The notes: generated by a model not told the origin, from the letters alone. 64,000 nt of DNA from Marinobacter lipolyticus SM19 (GCF_000397065.2 NZ_KE007325.1:274495-338494); one strand, 5' to 3'. Positions 26,701 to 37,073 are shown, numbered from the stretch's first letter. Numbers and translations: made by a program.

Positions 26701-26728
26701 GCAATGGCCCTCACCAGAGGGCCATTGC
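26701..26728 (-). terminator. Hairpin after the VOC gene
   Basis: GCAATGGCCCTC (26701-26712) and GAGGGCCATTGC (26717-26728) form a perfect 12-bp stem with a 4-nt loop, directly after the VOC stop codon on the minus strand. No T run follows, so termination is likely but not certain. Its loop and arms do not match the long-hairpin family. Confidence 0.6.
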
Positions 26729-26729
26729 A

Positions 26730-27101
26730 TTAACCAAAGTGAAAGAAGGCCAGCTTGTTGCCATCCGGGTCTTTCACGTAGGCACCGTAGAACTGGTTCG
26801 GAATGCGCTGCCCCGGCTCACCGTCGCAGGTGGCGCCCAGCTCAATGGCCTTGTGGTAGTGGGCATCCACCGCTTCTTTCGAGCCCGGTTGAATGGCCAC
26901 CATGTTGCCATTGCCCGGGTGGTTGGGCTCACCGTTATACGGCTTACAAACCGCCAGCATGGGGGAGCCCATGTTTTTACCGATGAAGGCGATGCGCTCC
27001 ATGTCCAGCAGTACCTTTGCGCCCAGATCTGCCAGAAGATCCGAGTAGAATTGCTTGGCTTTCTCCATATCACTGACGCCAAGGGTGACGTATCCAATCA
27101 T
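26730..27101 (-). CDS. VOC-superfamily (glyoxalase-like) protein
   Basis: The 123-residue single-module protein has the glyoxalase/bleomycin-resistance fold: MIGYVTLGVSDMEKAKQFYSDLLADLGAK at the start and a C-terminal YVKDPDGNKLAFFHFG with the conserved metal-site region. Proteins of this group include lyases, dioxygenases and binding proteins; the reaction cannot be assigned. GGAG lies seven bases before the ATG. It stands alone, ending at a 12-bp hairpin. Confidence 0.82.
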   Translation of the reverse strand: MIGYVTLGVSDMEKAKQFYSDLLADLGAKVLLDMERIAFIGKNMGSPMLAVCKPYNGEPNHPGNGNMVAIQPGSKEAVDAHYHKAIELGATCDGEPGQRIPNQFYGAYVKDPDGNKLAFFHFG

Positions 27102-27333
27102 TGTTATTCTCCGGTGTGGTTTGTGTTACAGAATCAGGCAATTGGTTCTATCTTAGTCTATCGAATTGCTCTGTCACCTCGGTCAGACGGATTAAACAGC
27201 GATATTTTGATGAACAGCAGCACCAGTTCAGTGATGAATCCGATTAGTTGATGCTGTATTCGCTACAGAATACGCGGCGCCTGAATGGGCACTGTCTTGA
27301 GAGCAGAAGGAGTAAGAAGGAAAAGCGGGAAAG

Positions 27334-27410
<77 letters not shown>

Positions 27411-27423
27411 ATCAACGGCCGGT

Positions 27424-27429
27424 ATTATA
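27424..27429 (-). promoter_or_regulatory. -10 element of tRNA-Pro
   Basis: Exact TATAAT on the minus strand, 14 nt before the first base of the mature tRNA. The -35 region (about 27447-27452) is poor and lies at the end of gmhB. Confidence 0.6.
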
Positions 27430-27445
27430 CGGATTCGCTCTGGTT

Positions 27446-28003
27446 TTACCACCCCTCGGCGGATAAAAGCGCATCCGTAAATTTGCTGAGATTATCGTAA
27501 ATAGCGACTTCTGCATCTGGAATCGGACGTGCGTCCAGGTGCCTTTCTGTATCCAGGCCATTACCGGTTCTGACCAGAACAGGACGACAGCCAGTGGTGT
27601 AACCGGCTTCCAGATCCTTTCGGCTGTCACCAACCATCATGGCGCCCTGCAGGCTGTCCAGATGGAAATGATCGCGGATCTGGTCCAGTAAACCGGTCCG
27701 TGGTTTGCGGCAGTTGCAGTGCTCATCGGGATGATGCGGACAATAGGCAATGAACTCGATGCAGCCACCCTGGGCTTCAACCAGCTGTTCCAGCTTGTGG
27801 TGCATGGCGTCCAGTTCGTCGATGTCATAGTAACCACGGGCGATGCCGGACTGGTTGGTGGCGATGGCGATACAATGCCCGGCATTGCTGAGCCGGGCAA
27901 TCGCCTCAATGCTGCCGGGAATAGGGATCCACTCATCCGCTGAGCAGATGTAGTTGCCATCGTATTCGTTGATGACCCCATCCCGGTCCAGAATGATCAG
28001 CAT
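27446..28003 (-). CDS. gmhB: D-glycero-beta-D-manno-heptose-1,7-bisphosphate 7-phosphatase
   Basis: The 185-residue HAD-superfamily enzyme removes the 7-phosphate in ADP-heptose synthesis for the lipopolysaccharide core. Motif I is LDRDGVIN (5-12) with the nucleophile and acid/base aspartates, motif [12 protein letters not shown], and motif [15 protein letters not shown]. The zinc loop [14 protein letters not shown], typical of GmhB and histidinol phosphatase relatives, is intact. It sits 24 nt downstream of glyS, the same linkage seen in pseudomonads. Confidence 0.93.
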   Translation of the reverse strand: MLIILDRDGVINEYDGNYICSADEWIPIPGSIEAIARLSNAGHCIAIATNQSGIARGYYDIDELDAMHHKLEQLVEAQGGCIEFIAYCPHHPDEHCNCRKPRTGLLDQIRDHFHLDSLQGAMMVGDSRKDLEAGYTTGCRPVLVRTGNGLDTERHLDARPIPDAEVAIYDNLSKFTDALLSAEGW

Positions 28004-28027
28004 TGTGCCTTTTCGATTGCCTCTGTA

Positions 28028-30109
28028 TCAGCTTGCCGTGGGCAGTAGCGAGATATCCGCCACCCGCAGGAACAGGTTGCGGAGCTGGTTAAGCATGGCC
28101 AGACGGTTGTCACGAATGGCTTCATCTTCTGCCATGACCATGACTTCATCAAAGAAGGTGTCCACCGGCTCGCGCAGGCTGGCCAGTGAGGTCAGCGCAG
28201 CGGCATAGTCGCCCTTCTCGAACAGCGGCAGGACGGTGTCTGCCTGTTGGCTGATCTGTTCGGCCAGGGCCTGCTCGGCCTGATCCTGCAACAGACTCTT
28301 GTCCACGTTTTCACCGATGGCGTCGCCGCCCTGCTTGGTGAGAATGTTGGACACCCGCTTGTTGGCGCCGGCCAGGGCCAGGGCTTCCGGCAGCTGGCGG
28401 AAGGCTTCCACGGCTTTCACCCGACGGTCAAAGTCCAGCGGCTTGGTGGGGCGGCGGGCGTGTACCGACAGGTAGACTTCCGCACCAATGCCCTGTTCTT
28501 CATAATGGGCCCGGAAACGCTCCAGCATGTAGTCCACGACGGTGTCGGCGGTGTCCTTCTTAGTGAGTACCGTGAAGTTTTCCTCTGCCCACTGGCAGCA
28601 GGTTTGCAAGTCCAGCGGCAGTTCCCGTTCGATGATGATGCGTAGTACACCCAGGGAGGCACGGCGCAAGGCGAACGGGTCGCGGGTACCGGACGGCGGC
28701 TGATTGATGCCGAACAGGCCGACCAGAGAGTCCAGGCGGTCGGCGATGGCGACGGCGCAGCCAGTCAATGTGGTGGGCAGATCGTCACCGGCGAAGCGCG
28801 GCATGTACTGCTCGTTCAGTGCCTTGGCGACGTCTTCCGGCTCGCCGTCGTTGGTGGCGTAGTACTGGCCCATGATGCCCTGGAGATCGGTGAACTCGAG
28901 CACCATCTCGGTGACCAGGTCAGTCTTGGCGAGCATGGCGGCACGCTCGGCCAGGGCCGGATCACTGCCAATGGCGTCGGCAATCTTTCTCGCCAGCGCG
29001 GCAACCCGCACGGACTTATCGTAGATACTGCCAAGCTTTTCCTGGAACACGATCGGTTTGAGCTGTTCGATGCGGTCTTCCAGCCGGCTCTTGCGGTCGG
29101 TCTCGTAGAAGAAGGCGGCATCCGCCAAGCGGGGGCGGATGACCTTCTCGTTACCGGAGATGACCTGGCTTGGATCCTTGCTGTCCAGGTTGGCCACGGT
29201 GATGAACAGGGGCATGATTTCGCCATCTGCGGCAACCACGTGGAAATACTTCTGGTGTTCCTTCATGGAGGACACCAGGGCTTCCGCAGGAACCTCCAGG
29301 AAGCGTTCCTCGAACCGGCCCATCAGCGGTACCGGCCATTCATTCAGGGCGGTTACCTCGTCCAGCAGCTCTTCATCAATCACCGCTTTGCCGCCGGCTT
29401 CCTTCTCGGCCAGAGTGGTTACACCGGCCCGGATCTGCTCACGGCGCTCGGCGAAATCGGCAATCACATAGCCTTCCTGTTTCAGCACCACCTCATAGTC
29501 GCCCGGCGTCGGTACAATCAGGGATTTCGGGCAGTGGAAACGGTGGCCTCGGGTCTTGTTGCCCGGGGTCAGTCCCATGATCGGTGCATCGACCACCTTG
29601 TTGCCAAAGAGCATGATCGCCCAGTGCACCGGGCGGACGAATTCGGTGCGGTAGGCACCCCAGCGCATGCGCTTGGGAATCGGCAGGCCGGCCAGGGATT
29701 GCTCCACCAGTTCCGGCATCAGTTCAACCGTGGGACGGCCCTTCTCCACCGAACGGTATACCACCCAGGCGCCCTTGTCGGTTTCCAGGGTATCCAGCTG
29801 GTCCGGAGTTACACCCAGCGAAGTGGCGAATCCGGTCAGTGCCCGGGTCGGGTTGCCGGCGTCGTCAAACGCGGCTTTCACCGCCGGGCCGCGCTTCTCC
29901 ACGGACTTGTCCGGCTGGGCATCGGCCAGGTCACGGACGCGCACGGCCAGACGGCGCGGTGCGGCAAAGCTTTCGAGCTTGCCAAAGGCAATGCCGGCGT
30001 CTTCCAGGCCTTTGGCAATGCCGGCGGTGAAGGCATCAGAAAGCGGTTTGAGGGCCTTGGGGGGCAGTTCTTCGGTGCCCAGTTCGACCAGAAAATCCTG
30101 TGTTGCCAT
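28028..30109 (-). CDS. glyS: Glycyl-tRNA synthetase beta subunit
   Basis: The 693-residue beta subunit of the bacterial alpha2beta2 glycyl-tRNA synthetase handles tRNA binding. It opens with DFLVELGTEELPPKALKPL, the family hallmark, and ends in an anticodon-binding domain with the AFFDEVMVMAEDE-like segment (DTFFDEVMVMAEDEAIRDNRL). Length matches the family (about 690). It begins two bases after the glyQ stop, with GGGGA inside the end of glyQ as ribosome binding site, so the two subunits are coupled. Confidence 0.96.
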   Translation of the reverse strand: MATQDFLVELGTEELPPKALKPLSDAFTAGIAKGLEDAGIAFGKLESFAAPRRLAVRVRDLADAQPDKSVEKRGPAVKAAFDDAGNPTRALTGFATSLGVTPDQLDTLETDKGAWVVYRSVEKGRPTVELMPELVEQSLAGLPIPKRMRWGAYRTEFVRPVHWAIMLFGNKVVDAPIMGLTPGNKTRGHRFHCPKSLIVPTPGDYEVVLKQEGYVIADFAERREQIRAGVTTLAEKEAGGKAVIDEELLDEVTALNEWPVPLMGRFEERFLEVPAEALVSSMKEHQKYFHVVAADGEIMPLFITVANLDSKDPSQVISGNEKVIRPRLADAAFFYETDRKSRLEDRIEQLKPIVFQEKLGSIYDKSVRVAALARKIADAIGSDPALAERAAMLAKTDLVTEMVLEFTDLQGIMGQYYATNDGEPEDVAKALNEQYMPRFAGDDLPTTLTGCAVAIADRLDSLVGLFGINQPPSGTRDPFALRRASLGVLRIIIERELPLDLQTCCQWAEENFTVLTKKDTADTVVDYMLERFRAHYEEQGIGAEVYLSVHARRPTKPLDFDRRVKAVEAFRQLPEALALAGANKRVSNILTKQGGDAIGENVDKSLLQDQAEQALAEQISQQADTVLPLFEKGDYAAALTSLASLREPVDTFFDEVMVMAEDEAIRDNRLAMLNQLRNLFLRVADISLLPTAS

Positions 30110-30111
30110 GA

Positions 30112-31143
30112 TTATGCGTTCCCCTGTTCCTGCTGAGCTTTCTTCGCTTTCTTACCCTTTTTGCCTTTGCTATTGGCCTTTTCATCGGCAGCTTCGGCCG
30201 CTGCCAGCACTTCCTTGCGCAGCGCCTCGGGCGCCAGCGGGAAGCCGAGCTTGCGACGGCTATCGAAATAGGCCTGGGCCACGGCACGGGCGAGGGTGCG
30301 AACACGCAGGATGAAACGTTGACGCTCGGTTACGGAAATGGCGTGACGGGCATCGAGCAGGTTGAAGGTGTGTGAGGCTTTCAGCACCTGCTCATAAGCA
30401 GGCAGCGCCAGACCGGCTTCGATCAGACGTGCGCTCTCACGCTCATGGACGTCGAAACTGTGAAACAGGAAGTCGGTGTCTGCATGCTCGAAGTTGTAGG
30501 TGGACATTTCCACTTCCTGCTGGTGGAAAACATCGCCGTAGGTGACCACACCGTCCGGACCTTCGGTCCACACCAGGTCGTACACGCTGTCCACACCCTG
30601 AAGGTACATGGCGATGCGTTCCAGACCGTAGGTCAGCTCACCGGTGACCGGGAAGCATTCAAGACCGCCCACCTGCTGGAAGTAGGTGAACTGGGTCACT
30701 TCCATGCCGTTGAGCCAGATTTCCCATCCCAGGCCCCAGGCGCCCAGTGTGGGTGATTCCCAGTTGTCTTCCACAAAGCGGATGTCGTGAACCAATGGGT
30801 CCAGACCCAGCGCCTTCAGGGAATCCAGGTACAGCTCCTGGATGTTATCGGGGGAAGGCTTCAGGACCACCTGGAACTGGTAGTAATGCTGCAGGCGGTT
30901 CGGGTTCTCGCCATAGCGCCCGTCGGTGGGACGGCGGCTGGGCTGAACGTAGGCGGCGTTCCAGGTTTCCGGACCAATGGAGCGCAGAAAGGTCGCCGGG
31001 TGAAAAGTACCCGCACCCACTTCCATATCCAGTGGCTGGAGTACCACGCAGCCATGCTGCGCCCAGAAGTTCTGCAGGGCGAGAATCAGGCCCTGGAAGG
31101 TTTTGACGTCCGGGGTATTGTGAGAAGTTGCCTTGTCTGTCAC
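30112..31143 (-). CDS. glyQ: Glycyl-tRNA synthetase alpha subunit
   Basis: The alpha subunit carries the aminoacylation site. [45 protein letters not shown] and the [16 protein letters not shown] region match the family closely. The open frame reaches 31215, but the likely promoter -10 (31214-31219) places transcription start inside that extension; GTG at 31143 has AGCAGG eight bases upstream and gives 343 residues. E. coli GlyQ has 303 residues: the extra length here is about 16 residues at the N-terminus and a Lys-rich C-terminal tail ([10 protein letters not shown]) of unknown use. First gene of glyQ-glyS-gmhB. Confidence 0.94.
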   Translation of the reverse strand: MTDKATSHNTPDVKTFQGLILALQNFWAQHGCVVLQPLDMEVGAGTFHPATFLRSIGPETWNAAYVQPSRRPTDGRYGENPNRLQHYYQFQVVLKPSPDNIQELYLDSLKALGLDPLVHDIRFVEDNWESPTLGAWGLGWEIWLNGMEVTQFTYFQQVGGLECFPVTGELTYGLERIAMYLQGVDSVYDLVWTEGPDGVVTYGDVFHQQEVEMSTYNFEHADTDFLFHSFDVHERESARLIEAGLALPAYEQVLKASHTFNLLDARHAISVTERQRFILRVRTLARAVAQAYFDSRRKLGFPLAPEALRKEVLAAAEAADEKANSKGKKGKKAKKAQQEQGNA

Positions 31144-31213
31144 GACGATTGCCTGCTGATCGGTCTGTGTGTGGTGCCCCGTTACATGGTCGGGGTACTC
31201 TGAAAAAAGGCGC

Positions 31214-31243
31214 ATTATACGCTGGCCAAACGTGTATTTCTAA
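31214..31243 (-). promoter_or_regulatory. Probable promoter of glyQS
   Basis: An exact TATAAT lies at 31214-31219 (read on the minus strand), with only a weak -35 around 31237-31243. It places the start of transcription near 31207, about 60 nt before the GTG start of glyQ. Confidence 0.55.
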
Positions 31244-31278
31244 GTGGCGTTCACAACCTTGTTTTTGCGGTGTTTCTG

Positions 31279-32682
31279 CTAGAAGAACGTGAGACCCACC
31301 TGGAACAGCTTTTCCACGTCCCGGATCCGGGTTTTGTCCACCAGGAACAGGATGACATGATCGTCCGGCTGCACCCTCAGGTGATCGTGGGCGATCAGTA
31401 CTTCGTTATGGCGCACGATGGCGCCGATGGTGGTGCCTTCGGGCAGTGCGATCTCGTCCAGGCGCTTGCCCACCACCTTGGAGGAGCGATGATCACCGTG
31501 GGCAATGGCCTCAATGGCCTCGGCGGCACCCCGACGCAGTGAGTGAACGTTCACCACATCGCCGCGACGCACATGGGTCAGCAGGCTGCCGATGGTGGTC
31601 TGCTGGGGTGAGATGGCTACGTCAATGTCACCGCCCTGGATCAGATCGACGTAGTCGGGGTTGTTGATCAGGGTCAGTACCTTGCGGGCGCCGAGGCGTT
31701 TGGCCAGCAGCGATGCCATGATGTTGGCTTCGTCGTCATTGGTGACAGCGCAGAACACGTCGGTATTCTCGATGTTCTCTTCCAGCAGGATATCCTTGTT
31801 GGCAGCGTTACCCTCCAGCACCACCGTTTTGCGCAGGTTTTCCGACAGCATCACGCAGCGTTCTCGGTTTCGATCGAGCAGTTTGACCTGATAGCGGTTT
31901 TCCAGGGTATGCGCGAGGCGCTGGCCGATATTGCCGCCGCCGCAGATGAAGATGCGCTTATAGGGTTTCTCCAGCGGCTGGAGTTCACTCATCACCGAGC
32001 GGATGTGGTCGGAGGCGGCAATGAAGAACACCTCGTCGCCGTCTTCAATGACGGTGTCACCCTGGGGCATGATGGCCCGGTTTTTACGGAAGATGGCCGC
32101 TACGCGAGTGTCGATCTTGGGCATGTGGGTGCGCAGGTAAGATAACTCGTGACCCACCAGTGGGCCCCCTTCTGTCGCGCGAATGGCAACCAGTCGGGTG
32201 AGGCCTTTGGAGAATTCCAGTACCTGCAGGGCGCCCGGGTATTCGATCAATCGGGTAATGTGTTTGGTGACCAGATGTTCCGGACTGATCAGGACGTCGA
32301 TGGGAAAGCCACGCAGGCTGTCCAGATCCTTTTTCTGCTCCCGTTGGTAAAACAGCTCGGTTTTCGCCAGGTAGGCATTGGCCCGGACCCGGCAGATGGT
32401 CGTTGGCGTTTTGTAGAGCAGCTTGGCGACCTGGCAGGCCACCATGTTGGTCTCGTCGCTGTTGGTGACGGCGATGATCATGTCGCCATCTTCCGCGCCG
32501 GCCTGCCTCAGTACCGTGGGAAAGGATGCCTTGCCCTGCACCGTGCGAATGTCGAGGCGATCCTGAAGCTCCCGCAGGCGGGTGCTGTCACTGTCGATCA
32601 CGGTTATGTCATTGGCTTCGTTAGCCAGGTTTTCCGCCAGTGTGCCGCCGACCTGGCCAGCACCGAGAATCAGGATTTTCAT
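31279..32682 (-). CDS. trkA: Trk potassium uptake regulatory protein TrkA
   Basis: The 467-residue peripheral membrane protein gates the TrkH/TrkG potassium channel by binding NAD(H). It has two tandem RCK modules, each with a Rossmann motif ([15 protein letters not shown] at 4-18; [17 protein letters not shown] in the second half) followed by a TrkA-C domain. No trkH lies in the window. Last gene of the def-fmt-rsmB-trkA group; its ATG overlaps the rsmB stop (ATGA). Confidence 0.95.
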   Translation of the reverse strand: MKILILGAGQVGGTLAENLANEANDITVIDSDSTRLRELQDRLDIRTVQGKASFPTVLRQAGAEDGDMIIAVTNSDETNMVACQVAKLLYKTPTTICRVRANAYLAKTELFYQREQKKDLDSLRGFPIDVLISPEHLVTKHITRLIEYPGALQVLEFSKGLTRLVAIRATEGGPLVGHELSYLRTHMPKIDTRVAAIFRKNRAIMPQGDTVIEDGDEVFFIAASDHIRSVMSELQPLEKPYKRIFICGGGNIGQRLAHTLENRYQVKLLDRNRERCVMLSENLRKTVVLEGNAANKDILLEENIENTDVFCAVTNDDEANIMASLLAKRLGARKVLTLINNPDYVDLIQGGDIDVAISPQQTTIGSLLTHVRRGDVVNVHSLRRGAAEAIEAIAHGDHRSSKVVGKRLDEIALPEGTTIGAIVRHNEVLIAHDHLRVQPDDHVILFLVDKTRIRDVEKLFQVGLTFF

Positions 32683-33980
32683 AGCTCAGGTTTCTCCAGC
32701 ACGGCGTAGAAGAAGCCGTCGTGGCTGTCGGGATTCGGTAACAGTTGTCTGCCTGCCGTCATATCGCGTCCCCAGGTGACGTCCGGGTCCACCAGCGTTA
32801 CATCGGAACGTTGTTTGAGGAATCGCTGGATTATACGGTGATTTTCCTGGGGGAACACGGAACAGGTGGCATAAACCAACCGGCCCTCGGGTTTGAGAAT
32901 CTGCCACATGGCGTCCAGCAAACCGAGCTGGATCGACGCGAGGGGCACGATATCCGACTCCCGTCGCAGCAGTTTGATGTCCGGATGACGGCGGATGACA
33001 CCGCTGGCACTGCAGGGAACATCCAGCAGGATGCGGTCAAACGGCTGGCCATTCCACCACTGATCGATATCAGCCGCGTCTGCTTCCTGCAGGTTGGCCC
33101 GCAGATCGAGGCGGTCCAGGTTTTCCTGTACCCGCGGTAGGCGCTCGGCGGATTCGTCGATGGCGACGACTTCCTCAAGTTCGCCGCACGCTTCGAGTAT
33201 GGCGCAGGTCTTGCCGCCCGGCGCTGCGCAGGCGTCCAGTACCCGCTGACCGGGCGCGAGATCCAGCAGTGTGGTGCACAACTGGGCGGCTTCGTCCTGA
33301 ACACTGACGGCACCGTCGGCAAACCACGGCAGGCGATCAACCGGCACCGGCGTGTCCAGCTGGATGCCGTGAGGCGCAAACGCGGTGGCCTGAGCCTGTA
33401 TGCCGGCTTCGGCGAGCTGGCGAAGGTAGTCTTCACGGGAAAACCTCAGGGCGTTGACCCTCAGGGTCATGGGGGCCTGGGCGTTATTGGCAGCGAGAAT
33501 GGCCGTCCAGTCATCGGGCCAGTTATGACGCAGTTTTTCCACCATCCAGACCGGATGACTGAAGCGGGCGGCATCGCTCGTGGGCTCGGGGGCGCCGTCC
33601 CTTTCGGCGCCGCGTAACACCCCATTGACCAGGCCGGTCAGGTTGGGCTTGCCAAGGGCGCGACAGGCTTCCACTGTCTCATTCAGCACGGCGTAGGTGG
33701 CCTGCTGGCTGTAGCGCAGTTGAAACAGCGCCACCAGCATCAGGTGGTGCACTACCCGGTCCTGTTTGCGCAGGGGCTTTTTCAGGCGTTGATCCAGTTC
33801 ATCCTCAAGGCGGTGAAACCAGCGGCAGGTGCCGTAACAGATCGCCTGCAGTTCCGGACGCTCGTTCGGTGCCAGCTGATTCAGGGCTGGCGGCAGGCAC
33901 TGGGTCAGTGACTGACCATTCTCCACCGATTGCAGCACACGGGCGGCCAGGGCTCGCATGGGCTGACTGCGGTCGTTCAT
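32679..33980 (-). CDS. rsmB: 16S rRNA (cytosine-967-C5)-methyltransferase
   Basis: The 433-residue enzyme methylates C967 of 16S rRNA. An N-terminal NusB-like RNA-binding domain (about 5-140) is followed by a Rossmann methyltransferase: [13 protein letters not shown] for S-adenosylmethionine, [16 protein letters not shown] with the release cysteine, and [12 protein letters not shown] with the nucleophilic cysteine. It starts directly next to the fmt stop and overlaps trkA by four bases, the arrangement usual for gammaproteobacteria. Confidence 0.95.
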   Translation of the reverse strand: MNDRSQPMRALAARVLQSVENGQSLTQCLPPALNQLAPNERPELQAICYGTCRWFHRLEDELDQRLKKPLRKQDRVVHHLMLVALFQLRYSQQATYAVLNETVEACRALGKPNLTGLVNGVLRGAERDGAPEPTSDAARFSHPVWMVEKLRHNWPDDWTAILAANNAQAPMTLRVNALRFSREDYLRQLAEAGIQAQATAFAPHGIQLDTPVPVDRLPWFADGAVSVQDEAAQLCTTLLDLAPGQRVLDACAAPGGKTCAILEACGELEEVVAIDESAERLPRVQENLDRLDLRANLQEADAADIDQWWNGQPFDRILLDVPCSASGVIRRHPDIKLLRRESDIVPLASIQLGLLDAMWQILKPEGRLVYATCSVFPQENHRIIQRFLKQRSDVTLVDPDVTWGRDMTAGRQLLPNPDSHDGFFYAVLEKPEL

Positions 33981-34916
33981 TCAGTGCAGCTCCTGGCCGG
34001 GCAGTAACAGTTCCTTACCGCCATTGATCAGGTCGTTGGCGGTCTGGGCGCGGGCGCCGGGCAGTTGCAGGCTGGTGATTCGGAGCACACCGCTACCGCA
34101 GGCTACGTCGATGCCGTCCCGTTCCCGTTGCAATACGGTGCCCGGAGTCTTGTCGGACGATTCGTTCAGGGTTTGGGCGCGATGGAGGCGAATACGCTGG
34201 TCATTGAGATCGGTGTAGGTGCCGGGCCAGGGATTGAAGGCGCGAATCAGCCGCTCGATGGTCGCGGCTTCGGCGGACCAGTCAATGTGGCCTTCATCCT
34301 TGGACAACTTATGGGCGTAGCAGGCCTGGTCGTCGTTTTGCGCCTCTCCCTGCAGTTCGCCTTTTTTCAGCAGTGCCAGTGCCTTGACGATGGCCTCTCC
34401 GCCCATGTCCGCGAGACGATCGTGGAGACTGCCGCCGGTATCGTCGGCTTCAATAGCGGTCACCGCTTTCAGCACCATGGCACCGGTGTCCAGGCCCTCA
34501 TCCATCTGCATGATGGTGATACCGGTTTCCTTGTCCCCGGCGGCAATGGCGCGGTGAATAGGCGCGGCACCACGCCAGCGTGGTAACAGCGAGGCATGGA
34601 TGTTGAGGCAGCCGTGGGTGGGGATCTCCAGCACCGCCTTGGGCAGGATCAGGCCATAGGCGGCCACAATCATCACATCCGCCTCAAGGCTGCGGAGTTC
34701 GTTCTGGGCTTCCGTCGTTTTCAGGCTTTCAGGCTGAAAGACAGGGATGGTGGCGTCCAGCGCGACCTGTTTCACCGGGCTTGGGGTCAGTTTGCGGCCT
34801 CGACCGGCAGGACGATCGGGCTGGGAATAGACGCCCACCACGTTATGATGGCTGGCCAGAAGAGCTTTGAGAGCGGTGGCTGCAAAATCCGGGGTGCCGG
34901 CAAACACGATTCGCAC
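33981..34916 (-). CDS. fmt: Methionyl-tRNA formyltransferase
   Basis: The 311-residue enzyme formylates initiator Met-tRNA using 10-formyl-tetrahydrofolate. Visible are MRIVFAGTPDFAA at the start, the folate and catalytic motif NIHASLLPRWRGAAPIHRAI with its Asn and His, and MDEGLDTGAM. The start codon is GTG with only a weak ribosome site. It follows def, from which it is separated by a terminator-like hairpin, so a portion of transcripts may stop before it. Confidence 0.95.
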   Translation of the reverse strand: MRIVFAGTPDFAATALKALLASHHNVVGVYSQPDRPAGRGRKLTPSPVKQVALDATIPVFQPESLKTTEAQNELRSLEADVMIVAAYGLILPKAVLEIPTHGCLNIHASLLPRWRGAAPIHRAIAAGDKETGITIMQMDEGLDTGAMVLKAVTAIEADDTGGSLHDRLADMGGEAIVKALALLKKGELQGEAQNDDQACYAHKLSKDEGHIDWSAEAATIERLIRAFNPWPGTYTDLNDQRIRLHRAQTLNESSDKTPGTVLQRERDGIDVACGSGVLRITSLQLPGARAQTANDLINGGKELLLPGQELH

Positions 34917-34943
34917 GGTGATATTGTCTCTGTTCCGTTGAAT

Positions 34944-34970
34944 ACGAAAAGACCGGGTATCTACCCGGTC
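34944..34970 (-). terminator. Hairpin between def and fmt
   Basis: GACCGGGTA (34951-34959) pairs with TACCCGGTC (34962-34970) over nine bases with a 2-nt loop, and TTTTCG follows on the minus strand. The T run is only four long. It probably lowers or modulates read-through from def into fmt-rsmB-trkA. Confidence 0.65.
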
Positions 34971-35038
34971 CGTTAATTCTGGCTGTTGTCACTGAGGTCC
35001 GAGTGCTGAGAAACAGGACCGGGAAAATTTACGGGCGC

Positions 35039-35542
35039 TCAGGCACTCTTCTTGTGAAGCTTTTCCAGTTTCTTGCGGATTCGATTGCGCTTCAGGGCGC
35101 TCAGGTAATCCACGAACAGCTTACCATTGAGGTGATCCATTTCGTGCTGGATACACACGGCCAGCAGGCCGCGGGCTTCAAGTTCAAAGGGCTTGCCGTC
35201 ACGATCAAGGGCACGGATCATGCAGTGCTCGATCCGTGAAACGTCCTCATAGAAACCAGGCACTGACAGGCAGCCTTCCTGCATGTCCTCCAGTTCACCG
35301 TCCAGCACTTCCACTTCCGGGTTGATGAACACCCGTGGCTCGCTCTTGTCCTCGGACAGATCCATCACGATGATCTGTTTGTGAACGTTCACCTGGGTCG
35401 CTGCGAGGCCAATGCCGGGCGCATCGTACATGGTCTCGAACATGTCGTCGATGAGCTTTCGGTCGGCGTCAGTCACCTCATCCACCGGCTTGGCAACGGT
35501 GCGCAGACGGGGATCCGGGTATTCGAGAATTTCTAATATCAT
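35039..35542 (-). CDS. def: Peptide deformylase
   Basis: The 167-residue metalloenzyme removes the formyl group from nascent proteins. The three family motifs are intact: [16 protein letters not shown] (metal-binding Cys) and [10 protein letters not shown] (two His ligands and catalytic Glu). Length and class fit type 1 deformylases. It opens the def-fmt-rsmB-trkA group and is divergent from the LysM gene. Confidence 0.96.
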   Translation of the reverse strand: MILEILEYPDPRLRTVAKPVDEVTDADRKLIDDMFETMYDAPGIGLAATQVNVHKQIIVMDLSEDKSEPRVFINPEVEVLDGELEDMQEGCLSVPGFYEDVSRIEHCMIRALDRDGKPFELEARGLLAVCIQHEMDHLNGKLFVDYLSALKRNRIRKKLEKLHKKSA

Positions 35543-35903
35543 ATTGCTCGTACTTTTGACCTGTGAATGACCTGTGAACCTGCATCACACCGTTATGATT
35601 TGTAACAGTGTGACTGCCATCTCCGAAATGCGACAGTGTACTGCGCATATTTCTCTACCGGGGCTATTATGACCGGAGGCTTACATTATCCCCCATCTTG
35701 ACGATTGAGTACAAACTGATCAGTTAATAGTTAAAATCTCTTGACGGTGGAGTAGAATTTACTGGAAGAACAAAAGATAACATCACAATTTGCGAGACTT
35801 CTTCTATAGTATCGGAATCGGCAACGTAATATGCTGCATCCGACAGGCTGCATATCAAGAACAGAAGCCATCGATTCAAGGCACGCGATCAAGGACTTAC
35901 ACA
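35543..35903. promoter_or_regulatory. Divergent intergenic region between def and the LysM gene
   Basis: This 361-bp gap is clearly more AT-rich than its surroundings and holds no convincing gene. It must contain the promoters of both flanking genes. The only defined structure is the imperfect palindrome CACACCGTTA (35586-35595) / TAACAGTGTG (35603-35612), one mismatch, 44 nt upstream of def; it could be an operator or a leader hairpin. TTGACG occurs at 35698 and 35741 as possible -35 boxes toward the LysM gene, without a matching strong -10. Confidence 0.5.
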
Positions 35904-36920
35904 ATGAGGAAACTGCTGTACGCTCTGGCAGCAAGTATGCTGCTGCTAACCTCCTGGGCCCATGCACAACCGGAGCTCAGGGCCGATCATCCCGAGCGTT
36001 ACACTGTCGTGAAGGGTGACACCCTGTGGGACATTTCTGCCCGTTTTCTGAAGGATCCCTGGCAATGGCCGGAGATCTGGCACGTCAATCCCCAGGTGCA
36101 GAATCCTCATCTGATCTACCCGGGCGACCGTCTTGCGCTGGTTTATATCGATGGCCAACCACGCCTGACCAAGGTAGCAAGCAATGGGGTGGTGAAATTA
36201 TCACCGCGGGTGCGCTCTGAGCCGATTGATACGCCGATCCCGGCGATCCCGCTGGATGCGATCAGCAGCTTCCTGTCGGAGACCCGTATCGTCTCTGCCG
36301 AGGAAATCAACGGCGCCCCCTACGTGCTGGAAGGTGAAGACGGCCGTATCATCACCGGTGCCGGTGACCGTATCTACGCTCGTGGTGAAAAGCCGGCAGA
36401 CAAGGTGGGCGTTTTCCGTCGCAGCCAGGAGTTCCGGGATCCCGACACCGGTGAATTCCTGGGCCTGGAGGCACGCAGCATCGCCAAGGGTGAGGTCAGC
36501 GCTGAGAATGATGATGTACTGACACTGAAACTCACCAAGTCCAGCGAAGAGGTACGTATCGGGGATCGGCTGCTGGTCAGCGAGGACCGACGCCTGACGA
36601 CTCAGTTCGTGCCGAGTTCTCCGGATGAAGAAGTTGAAGGCGAGATGATTTCCGTCGAAGGCGGTGTCAACCAGATCGGCCAGTTCAATGTGGTCGCAAT
36701 TAACCGCGGCGAACGCGAAGGCCTGAAACCGGGCAATGTGATGGCAGTGCTGAAAAGTGGCAACCTGGTACGTGACCCGGTCACCAATGAGACCATCAAG
36801 CTGCCGTCCGAGCGGGCTGGTCTGTTGATGGTATTCCAGACCTACGAAAAAATGAGCTATGGTCTGATTCTTCAGGCTACCCGCCCCTTGTCGGTTGGGG
36901 ATAAGGTCACCAATCCCTGA
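35904..36920 (+). CDS. LysM-domain exported protein
   Basis: The 338-residue protein starts with a signal peptide (MRKLLYALAASMLLLTSWAHA) and one LysM peptidoglycan-binding domain at about 33-80 (YTVVKGDTLWDISARFLKDPWQWPEIW, then LIYPGDRLAL). The remaining 250 residues resemble the conserved partner region of the LysM protein commonly found next to dprA. It should bind cell wall in the periplasm; its enzymatic role, if any, is unknown. Start 35904 is chosen because the upstream in-frame extension has no signal-like character. A strong terminator follows. Confidence 0.88.
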   Translation: MRKLLYALAASMLLLTSWAHAQPELRADHPERYTVVKGDTLWDISARFLKDPWQWPEIWHVNPQVQNPHLIYPGDRLALVYIDGQPRLTKVASNGVVKLSPRVRSEPIDTPIPAIPLDAISSFLSETRIVSAEEINGAPYVLEGEDGRIITGAGDRIYARGEKPADKVGVFRRSQEFRDPDTGEFLGLEARSIAKGEVSAENDDVLTLKLTKSSEEVRIGDRLLVSEDRRLTTQFVPSSPDEEVEGEMISVEGGVNQIGQFNVVAINRGEREGLKPGNVMAVLKSGNLVRDPVTNETIKLPSERAGLLMVFQTYEKMSYGLILQATRPLSVGDKVTNP

Positions 36921-36951
36921 GGAACGGTCCTCGCCTGAACGCAGACCCCGC

Positions 36952-36984
36952 AACGGGAGCCCATTATTGGCTCCCGTTTTTTAT
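36952..36984 (+). terminator. Rho-independent terminator of the LysM gene
   Basis: AACGGGAGCC (36952-36961) pairs with GGCTCCCGTT (36969-36978) over ten bases, loop of seven, followed by a T run. Lies 31 nt past the stop codon. Confidence 0.92.
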
Positions 36985-37073
36985 GACATAATCATCGCCG
37001 GCGGTGCCAGGAAGGCAAACGCCGGAATGCAGTCCCGATACTGCAGTTTCAACCAGCCAGGGAAGGATGGCCC

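Noticed and set aside
26701..26728. Member of the long-hairpin family
   Set aside because: A 12-bp stem with a 4-nt loop, no shared loop and no CCAAAAC/GTTTTGG tips; treated as a normal terminator-like hairpin.
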